Source: Gammaproteobacteria bacterium
GTDB lineage: Bacteria > Pseudomonadota > Gammaproteobacteria > UBA5861
Length of the DNA: 64,000 nt
Assembly: GCA_022360445.1 (NCBI GenBank)
Contig: JAKSCV010000093.1
Span: 28,175 to 92,174 of the forward strand
Direction of reading: 5' to 3'
Shown: positions 8,837 through 16,936 of the stretch, piece by piece
Layout of the letters: each line of letters begins with the position of its first letter
How positions within the stretch are numbered: position 1 is the stretch's first letter
Position numbers and translations under genes: made by a program
Notes under the pieces: model-generated
The model's input: only the letters and a program-made list of their open reading frames with translations
What the model was told of the DNA's origin: nothing
Database searches by the model: none

Positions 8837-10065
8837 AACGTGTTGTTATTACAGGCGGCGCTGGCTTCTCGCCTATTGGCTCATCCTGGGAAGAAATCAA
8901 AGCCAATCTGGCAGAGGAAAAGACCGGCACACAATATATGACTGACTGGGACATCTATGACGGGCTCACGACCCGGCTGGGTGCACCGATTAAGAACTTT
9001 TCAATGCCGCCACATTATACGCGCAAACATCTACGCAGCATGGGACGAGTCGCGCAGCTGGGCACGCTGGCGACAGAACAGGCGTTGGAGAGCGCGGGCC
9101 TGCTCGAAGAGTTGCCTCGATTATCCCGTGGGAAGATCGGTGTGTCTTATGGCTCATCCATGGGCAGCACAAACGCCATTGCCGTTTTTGGCCATATGCT
9201 CAATCAACACGCAACCGATGGCTTAAATGCAAACTCTTATTTGAAAATGATGTCACACACTGCAGCTGTCAACATTGGCGTCCACTTCGGGCTACAAGGC
9301 CGGATTATCACAACCAGCAGTGCCTGTACTTCTGGCAGCCAAGGTATCGGTTATGCCTATGAGGCCATTAAATCAGGTGCTCAGGACATCATGGTTGCAG
9401 GTGGGGCAGAAGAGCTTTGCCCGACTCAAGCCGCTGTTTTCGATACCTTATACGCGACAAGTACGTGCAACGATACGCCCGAGTGCTCCCCTCGCCCCTT
9501 TGATCGGGACAGAGACGGCTTAGTCATTGGTGAAGGGGCCAGTACTGTCGTGCTGGAAGAACTGTCGTTTGCTCAAGCAAGAGGCGCTACCATTCTGGCG
9601 GAAATCGTCGGTTATGGTACAAACTCTGACGGTATGCACGTAACCCAGCCTAATTCAGAAACGATGGAAGTCGCCATGCGACTCGCCCTGGAAGATGCAG
9701 GGATCAACTCTGCGAATATTGGCTATGTCAGTGCGCACGGCACCGCGACAGACAGAGGTGATGTAGCAGAAACACAGGCAACACGACGTGCCTTGGGCCG
9801 TGCCGTTCCCATCAGTGCGTTCAAAAGTTATACCGGGCATACTCTGGGCGCCTGCGGTGCGCTTGAAGCCTGGGTCACCATTCATATGATGCGTGAACGC
9901 TGGTTTCATGGCACAGCCAATCTGAGGAACCTGGATGCCGACTGTGGCGATCTGGATTACCTGACAGGGAGCGGACGAAACATCACTTGTGATTATGTGA
10001 TGAGTAATAACTTTGCCTTCGGGGGAATTAACACATCCCTGATCTTCAAGCGCTGGGATCAGTAA
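8833..10065 (+). CDS. Beta-ketoacyl-ACP synthase (APE ketosynthase 2)
   Basis: A 410-residue FabF-like ketosynthase with nucleophile Cys165 in SSACTSGSQG and catalytic histidines in SAHGTATD and YTGHTLGACGA. The NNFAFGG C-terminal block is also intact. It resembles the second cluster ketosynthase (ApeR-like position after FabG). It should take part in polyene chain extension. It is followed by a 23-base gap before the ABC transporter genes, the first non-overlapping junction in the cluster. Confidence 0.92.
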   Translation: MKRVVITGGAGFSPIGSSWEEIKANLAEEKTGTQYMTDWDIYDGLTTRLGAPIKNFSMPPHYTRKHLRSMGRVAQLGTLATEQALESAGLLEELPRLSRGKIGVSYGSSMGSTNAIAVFGHMLNQHATDGLNANSYLKMMSHTAAVNIGVHFGLQGRIITTSSACTSGSQGIGYAYEAIKSGAQDIMVAGGAEELCPTQAAVFDTLYATSTCNDTPECSPRPFDRDRDGLVIGEGASTVVLEELSFAQARGATILAEIVGYGTNSDGMHVTQPNSETMEVAMRLALEDAGINSANIGYVSAHGTATDRGDVAETQATRRALGRAVPISAFKSYTGHTLGACGALEAWVTIHMMRERWFHGTANLRNLDADCGDLDYLTGSGRNITCDYVMSNNFAFGGINTSLIFKRWDQ

Positions 10066-10088
10066 ACCCGGGCGCCTGGCACTTTTAC

Positions 10089-11018
10089 ATGATTTCGATT
10101 GATTCCTTAAGTAAGTCTTATGGCAACCATTATGCTTTAAGGGATCTCTCCCTCCAGGTTGCCAAAGGCGAGGTCTTTGGTCTGCTGGGAATCAATGGTG
10201 CCGGTAAAACAACCTTAATTTCGATCTTGAATGGCATTTCGAAAAAAGATGCGGGTACGGTATTGGTTGGTCAATTCAACATTGACCAGGACTTGGAGAA
10301 AATAAAACGCATCAGCTCCCTGATCCCCCAAAAGTTTGCTTTCTACCCAACACTGACGGCTTATCAAAATCTGGAATATTTTGCCGCAGTCAATGGCTAT
10401 ATGGGCAACACCCTCAAGCAACGAATCCATTATGCTGCTGAAACAGCGCGACTCTCTCATGTACTCGGGCAAAAAGCCGCGACCTTTTCCGGCGGCCTAA
10501 AGCGTCGGCTCAATCTGGCCATTGGGCTGCTCACACAACCCAAAATTCTCTACCTGGATGAACCTACCGCCGGGGTTGACCCACAAACACGCGCCAAACT
10601 GCTCGATGAAATCAGAACACTCAGCACTCATGAAGGAATGACCATTGTCTATACCTCCCACTACATTGAGGAAGTCGAATACATTTGCGACCATGTGGCC
10701 ATTCTCCATCAAGGCAATATCAAACTGTCCGAAAAAAAAGAGGTGCTGTTAGGCCATACGCCAACCATCTCCATTAAAATCGATAACCTCTCAGCGGCTC
10801 GGTCAGTGTTACAAACAATAGAGGGCCTTGAGGTGACACATGATTCCTTATGCATCCCTAAAAACGATCATTTTGAGACGTGCCTAAACATGCTCCTTCC
10901 TATCCTCATGGAATATCAAGTCAGAATCATCGATATCCAGCAAGAAGCCGGTCGCCTGGAAGATATTTTTATTCAACTGAGTCGGCCGCTCAAAGCGGAC
11001 ACCCACATTAACAAATGA
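10089..11018 (+). CDS. ABC-2 type transporter ATP-binding protein
   Basis: A 309-residue ABC ATPase. Walker A GINGAGKTT (residues ~37-45), signature FSGGLKRR, Walker B YLDEPTAGVDP and the switch His in TSHYIEE are all present. The C-terminal ~80 residues form the extension common in drug or lipid ABC-2 exporters. It pairs with the permease encoded next (ATGA overlap). Placed inside an aryl polyene cluster, it probably exports a pigment intermediate or precursor, but such clusters often depend only on the MMPL exporter, so a second substrate is possible. Confidence 0.9.
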   Translation: MISIDSLSKSYGNHYALRDLSLQVAKGEVFGLLGINGAGKTTLISILNGISKKDAGTVLVGQFNIDQDLEKIKRISSLIPQKFAFYPTLTAYQNLEYFAAVNGYMGNTLKQRIHYAAETARLSHVLGQKAATFSGGLKRRLNLAIGLLTQPKILYLDEPTAGVDPQTRAKLLDEIRTLSTHEGMTIVYTSHYIEEVEYICDHVAILHQGNIKLSEKKEVLLGHTPTISIKIDNLSAARSVLQTIEGLEVTHDSLCIPKNDHFETCLNMLLPILMEYQVRIIDIQQEAGRLEDIFIQLSRPLKADTHINK

Positions 11019-12226
11019 TGCGTACTTGCAAAAGTCGGCTTATTTTACTGGCCTATTCGCTCAAAAAAGAGCTGCATTTGATTTTTCAAGATATGCACGC
11101 ACTGCTGGTCCTTTTTGTGATGCCTACAGTCTTCATCCTGATTATGTCACTGGCGATGCAGAACACACTGGGTACTCAACAAAACCAACACCACATCAAA
11201 TTACTCGTCATTGACCAAGCTGCGTCTGATGCCTCAAAAAAGATAATCTCTGCATTGGAAGAAGCCTCATTTCTCCTGAATCACCACAACCTTGAAGTCG
11301 ATAAGCAGGCCGTTGTCACCGCCTTGAGCGCAACAAATACACAGGTTGCACTTATTATCCAATCAAATGAAGCGAACAACCTTAATCTGTCACTCATGAC
11401 AGAACCGGTGGTTGACTCCAGAACACTAGCCTTAATCAGCCAAACGCTTGTCGGCATCCAAACCAGGCATTTGGTCGAACAACTGATTGATGAAAACACC
11501 GAGGCCCTGGCGAACAGTCAAACCTTGCAAGTCTTGATGGAAGATCCCCTTCAACCGCCTCAAGTTACTTACCTTTTCCGCACCGAGTCAACCGAACCCG
11601 ACACACACCCCACCTCTGTCCAGCAAAGTGTCCCAGCCTGGTTGATTTTTTCGATGTTTTTTATTCTTATCCCGGTCGCCAATACCTTTATCAATGAAAA
11701 AAACTTTGGGACGCTTGAACGCTTACAAAGTATGGAATTATCGACTTCCTTGTTTCTCATGGGGAAAATAGTCCCTTACTTTTTAATCAATCAGATTCAA
11801 ATCATTTTAATGTTAGCGGTTGGGCGATTTGGCGTTCCCCTGCTGGGCGGGCAAGCTCTTGAAGTCAACGGGCCCTTTGAGGGACTCATAGTGATGGGGG
11901 CCGTTGTCAGCCTGGCTGCCATCAGCTTTGCACTGTTAATTTCTGCATTTTCTAAAACAACTGAGATGTCGACCACAACCGGGGGCATGATTAATATCGT
12001 ATTCGGTGCCATTGGCGGCATCATGGTCCCCAAGTTTGTGATGCCTGAAACGATGCAGTTTCTCACGCAAATTTCCCCGATGGCATGGGGACTCGAAGGC
12101 TTTTTGGGTATCATCTTACACGGACAAAGAGTACAGACGATTTTGCCTGAGATTTTATTGCTCGTTACATTTGCGGCAACCTGCCTGTTAATCACTATCC
12201 TAAAGCTTAATAAATCATATGGATGA
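11015..12226 (+). CDS. ABC-2 type transporter permease
   Basis: A 403-residue inner membrane protein: one N-terminal membrane helix (~residues 27-45), a large extracytoplasmic domain of about 170 residues, then five or so clustered C-terminal helices (from about residue 207). This is the ABC2_membrane_3 layout used with the ATPase encoded just upstream. It overlaps that gene by four bases and is followed closely by the acyl carrier protein gene, so transport and synthesis genes are interleaved in one operon. Confidence 0.87.
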   Translation: MMRTCKSRLILLAYSLKKELHLIFQDMHALLVLFVMPTVFILIMSLAMQNTLGTQQNQHHIKLLVIDQAASDASKKIISALEEASFLLNHHNLEVDKQAVVTALSATNTQVALIIQSNEANNLNLSLMTEPVVDSRTLALISQTLVGIQTRHLVEQLIDENTEALANSQTLQVLMEDPLQPPQVTYLFRTESTEPDTHPTSVQQSVPAWLIFSMFFILIPVANTFINEKNFGTLERLQSMELSTSLFLMGKIVPYFLINQIQIILMLAVGRFGVPLLGGQALEVNGPFEGLIVMGAVVSLAAISFALLISAFSKTTEMSTTTGGMINIVFGAIGGIMVPKFVMPETMQFLTQISPMAWGLEGFLGIILHGQRVQTILPEILLLVTFAATCLLITILKLNKSYG

Positions 12227-12232
12227 GGAACA

Positions 12233-12508
12233 ATGGACCCAATGTCAGCCGATGCGTTAAAACAAGCACTCAAAACACTCATTATTGAAGAAACCGGCAA
12301 AGAAACCTCTCCCGATAAGATTCATGATGATGAACCTCTCCTCGGCGCTCGTGCTAAATTAGAGCTGGATTCGATTGACGTTTTACAAATTTCGATGGCT
12401 TTACAAAAAGCATACGATGTCAAAATCGTTGACCCCAAACAAGCGGCACGGGTCATGAAGTCAATCTCAACACTGGCAGATTACATTGCCGCTCAAAACC
12501 GTGGCTGA
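12233..12508 (+). CDS. Acyl carrier protein
   Basis: A 91-residue acyl carrier protein. The phosphopantetheine attachment Ser47 lies in LELDSIDVLQIS, the expected start of helix 2. A GAGGAA ribosome-binding sequence precedes the ATG by four bases. It would hold the growing aryl polyene chain. Cluster pathways of this kind usually use two ACPs; only one is in the window. The N-terminal extension before helix 1 is slightly longer than in FabD/FabF-linked AcpP. Its 3' end overlaps the next ketosynthase. Confidence 0.9.
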   Translation: MDPMSADALKQALKTLIIEETGKETSPDKIHDDEPLLGARAKLELDSIDVLQISMALQKAYDVKIVDPKQAARVMKSISTLADYIAAQNRG

Positions 12509-13643
12509 CCGGATTTTTATTACATCGCCTGCTTTATCCTGCGCATTAGGTGATCGCCTGGATACCATCCGGCACGCTTTACAATACCCCAATATATCCA
12601 TAGGAATCAGGGAGGTACTCGTAGAAAAGCAGGCACTGCCATACTATGCCACCCCTGATAGTAGCTTAGACTCGGAAACTGCTTTTCTCTCCCAACTAGA
12701 GCACGTCGTTACACAAACACTCAACTCCGCTCACCTTAATAAAGCCGAGCGCGCAACAACGGGCGTTTTTGTCGGCTCAACATCTATGGATATCAGCTTG
12801 CGTGAACAAGCCTTCCTAAGACACTCGACAAAAACAGAGCTGCCCGGTTCAGATGGCTCCAGCATCGGCAATATCCCGGCCTACCTCGCGCGGCTTTTTG
12901 GCTTGGGCCACGTACACATCTCGATCAGCACAGCATGCACTTCAAGCAGCATTGCCCTCATTGAAGGCATGAGCATGATAAAAGCCGGGCTTATTGAGCG
13001 CGCACTCATCGTGGGTGTAGAGGGGTTCAATTATCTCACCTTGTGCGGATTTGACTCGTTACTACTGCTTTCCAAATCACTCAAGCCTTTTGATAAACAC
13101 AGAGAGGGGCTTATTCTCGGCGAAGCTTATGCATCACTGTTGCTCGAAAAAGAATCCAAAAAAAACAATAAACCCCTTGAGCTTCTGGGTGGCGCCGTTG
13201 CCACGGATACAGAATCTATTTCGGGCAATAACACTGGGGGGGAAATCCCGGCTCGTACTATGGCGCAGGCTTTACATGCATCACAAATATCAGCAACCGA
13301 GATAAAAGCTATTAAAGCGCACGGCACCGGTAGTGTCACCAATGATCTCAGTGAAGCACAAGCGATATCTCAAGTCTTTGGCCCTATACTGCCTCCAATT
13401 ACCGCATTCAAACCGTATGTTGGCCATACACTGGGGGCCAGTGGTATTACCGAGTTGATTTTACTCTCATTAGCTTTGGAAGCAGGCTTTATACCTAAGA
13501 CTCCTGGATTCCAGGCTGAAGACCCCGCTCTGAAAATAAAACCTACAACACATACCTTACCCAGCGAATCAGGCGCCTTTCTTTTAAATGCCTTTGGTTT
13601 TGGAGGAAGCTGCTGTAGCTATGTTGTATCCAACCTAAAATAA
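12501..13643 (+). CDS. Beta-ketoacyl synthase (APE ketosynthase 3)
   Basis: About 380 residues with an intact ketosynthase active site: Cys146 in STACTSSSIAL and histidines in KAHGTGS and YVGHTLGASG; the NAFGFGGSC motif closes the domain. It is the partner expected for the chain-length-factor-like protein encoded next. Start choice is uncertain: a GTG at 12501 puts RIFITSPALSCALG at the N-terminus, as in relatives, while a TTG at 12486 would add five residues. Both overlap the ACP stop. Confidence 0.87.
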   Translation: MADRIFITSPALSCALGDRLDTIRHALQYPNISIGIREVLVEKQALPYYATPDSSLDSETAFLSQLEHVVTQTLNSAHLNKAERATTGVFVGSTSMDISLREQAFLRHSTKTELPGSDGSSIGNIPAYLARLFGLGHVHISISTACTSSSIALIEGMSMIKAGLIERALIVGVEGFNYLTLCGFDSLLLLSKSLKPFDKHREGLILGEAYASLLLEKESKKNNKPLELLGGAVATDTESISGNNTGGEIPARTMAQALHASQISATEIKAIKAHGTGSVTNDLSEAQAISQVFGPILPPITAFKPYVGHTLGASGITELILLSLALEAGFIPKTPGFQAEDPALKIKPTTHTLPSESGAFLLNAFGFGGSCCSYVVSNLK

Positions 13644-14497
13644 TGACCATCTATATTCAATTCAGCAATTTCTTTGTCTGTGAAAAGAGCACCGACCTTA
13701 CGGCACTTAAAAACGAACTGCCCGCAACGGTTCGAAAGTCATTACGAAAAAGCAGTCGCTTTTCTCTCATTGCAGCCCAACCGTTGGCAAATAACCTAAA
13801 CCAGCTCTATCGCGATGAAATGTCGGGCTTGTATTTTGCCAGCGAGCGCGGCCCTCTTGCCAATACTGAGGCCTGCCTACAGGATTTTAAACAAGGCACC
13901 TGGCAATTGATGCCTTTCTCATTCCTCAACGTGGGCATTAATTCAGCCTGTTTTGATATCGCCCAACTCGTCAACATAAACGGTAAATCCCTTGCGTTGA
14001 GTGACGCTGACCAAGGCTTTGCAACAGCACTGCAAATTGCCTGCAACGACCTTCGCTCAAAGGCGGTGAGTTCTGCACTCGTCGGCACCGTTGATGAACA
14101 CTTGAACCAGTCAGCTATTTTTACAGCACCTTCTCATAGTCATGGGAATACCAACGATAGTGCTGCATGGATGAATCTAACGCTTAACTCCGAATCAGCC
14201 CTGGCAAAGCTGGACGGCATTTACCATTTTTCGACACCGCAACATGCAGAGACGTGGCTACACCGACAAACATACGACGAGAACCACTTTTTTACATTGC
14301 CTTACACACTAAAAGAGAAGAGCTTGACACCACCTGATGGTCTCACTGAGTATCAACACCCTGCGACGAAAACACTCTTTACAACCGCTCAGGGGGTCAA
14401 GCTGGCTGCATTTGTAAAAGAAACAAGTAATGGCTGTCTCTTTCACATCACAAAAGGTGCTCGGGGTGCCATGACAATCGTAAAAGTTTCAACATGA
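13643..14497 (+). CDS. Beta-ketoacyl synthase chain-length-factor-like protein
   Basis: A 284-residue protein of the short Ketoacyl-synt_2 (PF13723) type. Its fold resembles the N-terminal half of a ketosynthase, but at the place of the nucleophilic Cys it reads ALSDADQGF, with no cysteine, so it should not condense chains itself. In aryl polyene systems such a protein pairs with a ketosynthase as a heterodimer and affects chain length. Its start directly overlaps the stop of the ketosynthase gene (TAATG), which supports one-to-one expression. It is the last gene of the cluster. Confidence 0.83.
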   Translation: MTIYIQFSNFFVCEKSTDLTALKNELPATVRKSLRKSSRFSLIAAQPLANNLNQLYRDEMSGLYFASERGPLANTEACLQDFKQGTWQLMPFSFLNVGINSACFDIAQLVNINGKSLALSDADQGFATALQIACNDLRSKAVSSALVGTVDEHLNQSAIFTAPSHSHGNTNDSAAWMNLTLNSESALAKLDGIYHFSTPQHAETWLHRQTYDENHFFTLPYTLKEKSLTPPDGLTEYQHPATKTLFTTAQGVKLAAFVKETSNGCLFHITKGARGAMTIVKVST

Positions 14498-14519
14498 TAA
14501 GCATCGGTCAATGCGGCTT

Positions 14520-14535
14520 GCTCTCATATGTGAGC
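14520..14535. repeat. 16-bp imperfect palindrome upstream of rpmH
   Basis: GCTCTCATATGTGAGC reads the same on both strands apart from one central mismatch pair (7 of 8 pairs match). It lies 20 bases before the rpmH -35 box. It could be an operator half-site pair or chance; no function is known. Confidence 0.4.
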
Positions 14536-14555
14536 ATATTAATACGACAAAATTA

Positions 14556-14584
14556 TTGACAGCCAAACTTCAGCGGGCGAGAAT
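14556..14584 (+). promoter_or_regulatory. Sigma-70 type promoter of rpmH-rnpA
   Basis: A perfect -35 hexamer TTGACA (14556-14561) is followed after exactly 17 bases by GAGAAT (14579-14584) as a -10 box. It lies about 45 bases before the rpmH start, in the gap after the pigment cluster, and fits the strong promoter expected for a ribosomal protein gene. Confidence 0.7.
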
Positions 14585-14628
14585 GCCCCGTTTACTTTCT
14601 TGTTATACAGTGTCGAGAGGGCAGCGAG

Positions 14629-14763
14629 TTGAAAAGAACATTCCAACCCAGTGTAATCAAACGTAAACGCACCCATGGTTTCCGAGCCCGTATGGCTACA
14701 AAGTCTGGTCGCGCAATTATTAAAGCCCGCCGAGCAAAAGGAAGAGCTCGACTGTCAGCTTAA
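14629..14763 (+). CDS. rpmH: 50S ribosomal protein L34
   Basis: A 44-residue, very basic protein with the full L34 sequence: KRTFQPS at the start, [11 protein letters not shown], then the K/R-rich [17 protein letters not shown] tail. It binds 23S rRNA in the large subunit. The conserved N-terminus can only be reached from a TTG codon, because the family's usual ATG-AAA is TTG-AAA here; GAGAGG eight bases upstream is a strong ribosome-binding sequence. It is the first gene of the rpmH-rnpA-yidC-mnmE block. Confidence 0.95.
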   Translation: MKRTFQPSVIKRKRTHGFRARMATKSGRAIIKARRAKGRARLSA

Positions 14764-14791
14764 TTGTTCGCTCATACACCCAAAGCTTTGA

Positions 14792-15163
14792 GTGAGCAAA
14801 CAAGCTTTTACCAAGCGTTCACGGCTAACCACAGCGGCTGAATATGAGTGGGTTTTTGCGAAGCCCATCCGCTTACACAGCAAAGAGCTCCTTATGTTGG
14901 TGCGTCAGAATAAGCCCTTCCCACGGCTTGGGCTGGCTTTCTCAAAGAAAAAAATACCTCGGGCCGTAGACCGCAACCGAGTCAAACGAGTTGTCCGCGA
15001 ACAATTTCGCTTGACGCAAACGACGTTACCACCTGTGGATATGATTGTGATGCCCAAAGCGGGTACCCGGAATGCAAAAAACACTTCAATCGTTGCAAGC
15101 TTTCATGAGCTGTGTGAGCAGCTAAAGCAAAAATTAGGCAATCAAGTCGAGCAATCTCAGTGA
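14792..15163 (+). CDS. rnpA: Ribonuclease P protein component
   Basis: A 123-residue protein subunit of RNase P, which with the catalytic RNA trims the 5' leader of pre-tRNAs. The RNR signature helix DRNRVKRVVREQFR is present. It starts at GTG, 28 bases after the rpmH stop, giving SKQAFTKRSRL at the N-terminus as in relatives. Unusually for this locus no yidD follows. Confidence 0.95.
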   Translation: MSKQAFTKRSRLTTAAEYEWVFAKPIRLHSKELLMLVRQNKPFPRLGLAFSKKKIPRAVDRNRVKRVVREQFRLTQTTLPPVDMIVMPKAGTRNAKNTSIVASFHELCEQLKQKLGNQVEQSQ

Positions 15164-15262
15164 AGTTCCTTTACACTTCCTCCCCAACTCTAGAAGACGA
15201 CAAGACCTCATCATAGACATGAGGTGATATGAACTTGAACTAAACGTACTTGCGAAAAACCA

Positions 15263-16927
15263 ATGGAAAATCAACGCCTGTTTCTCTATGCATCCCTCGG
15301 ATTCGTCATGCTGTTACTGTGGCAAGCCTGGCAGGCAGATTATGCACCCAGACCAAGCCCTCAAAATCAAGCCACCACGAACCAGCAGCCCCAAGTCAAT
15401 AACACGTCTAAAAATGACAGCACGGGCGATCTACCACAAGTTCAAGTCACACAAACACCCGAAACAACACCCGAGACGACTGAAAAAAAACCAATCGAAA
15501 CACACACGCCTATTCGTGTTGTTACCGACACCTTCAAAGTTCTCATCCAACCAAAGGGCGGCACGCTGACAAGTGTTAAGCTACAACAATATCCGGCTGA
15601 ACGGGATAATCCAGAGGAAGGATTTGAGCTTATGTCCCCGGATGGGCCGCATTTTTTCATCGCGCAGTCCGGACTGCAATCAGTCTCTGGACCCGAAGCT
15701 CCAAGCCACCATCAAATCTTTGAGACTCCCCAGAAAGACTACCGAATGACAGCTACTCAAGATGAGTTAAGAGTACCTTTAACATGGACTGGACCTGACG
15801 GACTGAGTGTCACAAAAACGTATATTTTTAAGCGCAATAGCCACCTTATTAATCTTGAAAGCAGCATTATCAATACTTCTGAACAACCTTGGCAAGGTCG
15901 TCAATATAACCAGTTACAGCGGGCTCGCGAAGAACGTGGCAGCTTTTTCATGGCCGCCAGCTATATTGGCGGGGTTATCTACACGGAAGAAGAAGGTTAT
16001 GAAAAAATAGACTTTGATGAAATGCGCGAGTCAGACCTTGAACGGCCAAGCACCGGTGGTTGGATTGCCATGATCCAGCATTACTTCCTTGGTGCCTGGG
16101 TTCCAGGCCAGGAAGAAAACACGACGTTCTACTCCAAAGCACTCACATCCGCTAACCGGTACATCATCGGAATGTACTCAACACCTCTGACAATCGCCTC
16201 AGGGGAAACAAAAGCACTAACGGCTGAGCTATACGCGGGCCCTAAAATCCAATCAGACTTGGAAGAGATTGCAAAAGGACTCGACCTCACGGTCGACTTC
16301 GGCCTGCTCACCGTGATTGCCAAACCACTGTTCATTGTGCTCGACTTCATCCATAGCTGGGTAGGTAACTGGGGGTTTGCCATTATCATTTTAACCATGC
16401 TTATCAAGCTGATCTTTTACAAGCTATCAGAAACCAGCTATCGCTCAATGGCACGGATGAGAAAGCTCAGCCCAAAACTACAGGCCTTGAAAGAAAAGTA
16501 TGGTAATGACCGGCAAAAAATGGGCACCGCAACGATGGAATTGTATAAAAAGGAAAAAGTGAATCCACTGGGTGGCTGCCTTCCTATTTTGATTCAAATT
16601 CCTGTTTTTATTGCCCTCTACTGGGTTCTGCTGGAAAGTGTCGAACTTCGACAAGCCCCCTTTATTCTTTGGATCCAAGACCTTTCAGTTCTGGACCCTT
16701 ACTATGTATTACCCGTGATCATGGGTGTCACCATGTTCATTCAACAAAAACTGAACCCCGCACCTATTGACCCGGTCCAAGCCAAAGTTTTTATGATCTT
16801 ACCGGTGGCTTTCTCGTTCTTCTTTGCCTTTTTCCCTTCAGGCCTGGTACTTTATTGGGTCGTCAATAACACACTTTCCATTGCTCAGCAGTACTACATT
16901 ACCCGTCATGTTCTAGCAGAGAAGTAA
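15263..16927 (+). CDS. yidC: Membrane protein insertase YidC
   Basis: A 554-residue inner membrane insertase, close to the E. coli length. An N-terminal helix (residues ~6-22) is followed by a Thr/Pro-rich linker, the large periplasmic domain to about residue 340 and the conserved C-terminal bundle of five helices. The NPLGGCLPILIQIPVFIALY segment and the final FFPSGLVLYWVVNN helix are diagnostic. It inserts proteins into the membrane alone or with SecYEG. It lies 99 bases after rnpA and nine before mnmE. Confidence 0.96.
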   Translation: MENQRLFLYASLGFVMLLLWQAWQADYAPRPSPQNQATTNQQPQVNNTSKNDSTGDLPQVQVTQTPETTPETTEKKPIETHTPIRVVTDTFKVLIQPKGGTLTSVKLQQYPAERDNPEEGFELMSPDGPHFFIAQSGLQSVSGPEAPSHHQIFETPQKDYRMTATQDELRVPLTWTGPDGLSVTKTYIFKRNSHLINLESSIINTSEQPWQGRQYNQLQRAREERGSFFMAASYIGGVIYTEEEGYEKIDFDEMRESDLERPSTGGWIAMIQHYFLGAWVPGQEENTTFYSKALTSANRYIIGMYSTPLTIASGETKALTAELYAGPKIQSDLEEIAKGLDLTVDFGLLTVIAKPLFIVLDFIHSWVGNWGFAIIILTMLIKLIFYKLSETSYRSMARMRKLSPKLQALKEKYGNDRQKMGTATMELYKKEKVNPLGGCLPILIQIPVFIALYWVLLESVELRQAPFILWIQDLSVLDPYYVLPVIMGVTMFIQQKLNPAPIDPVQAKVFMILPVAFSFFFAFFPSGLVLYWVVNNTLSIAQQYYITRHVLAEK

Positions 16928-16936
16928 CGCGTGTAA

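Noticed and set aside
14598..14612. Possible DnaA box (TTATACAGT) near rpmH
   Set aside because: Only one weak match, no cluster and no dnaA beside it; not enough to call an origin.
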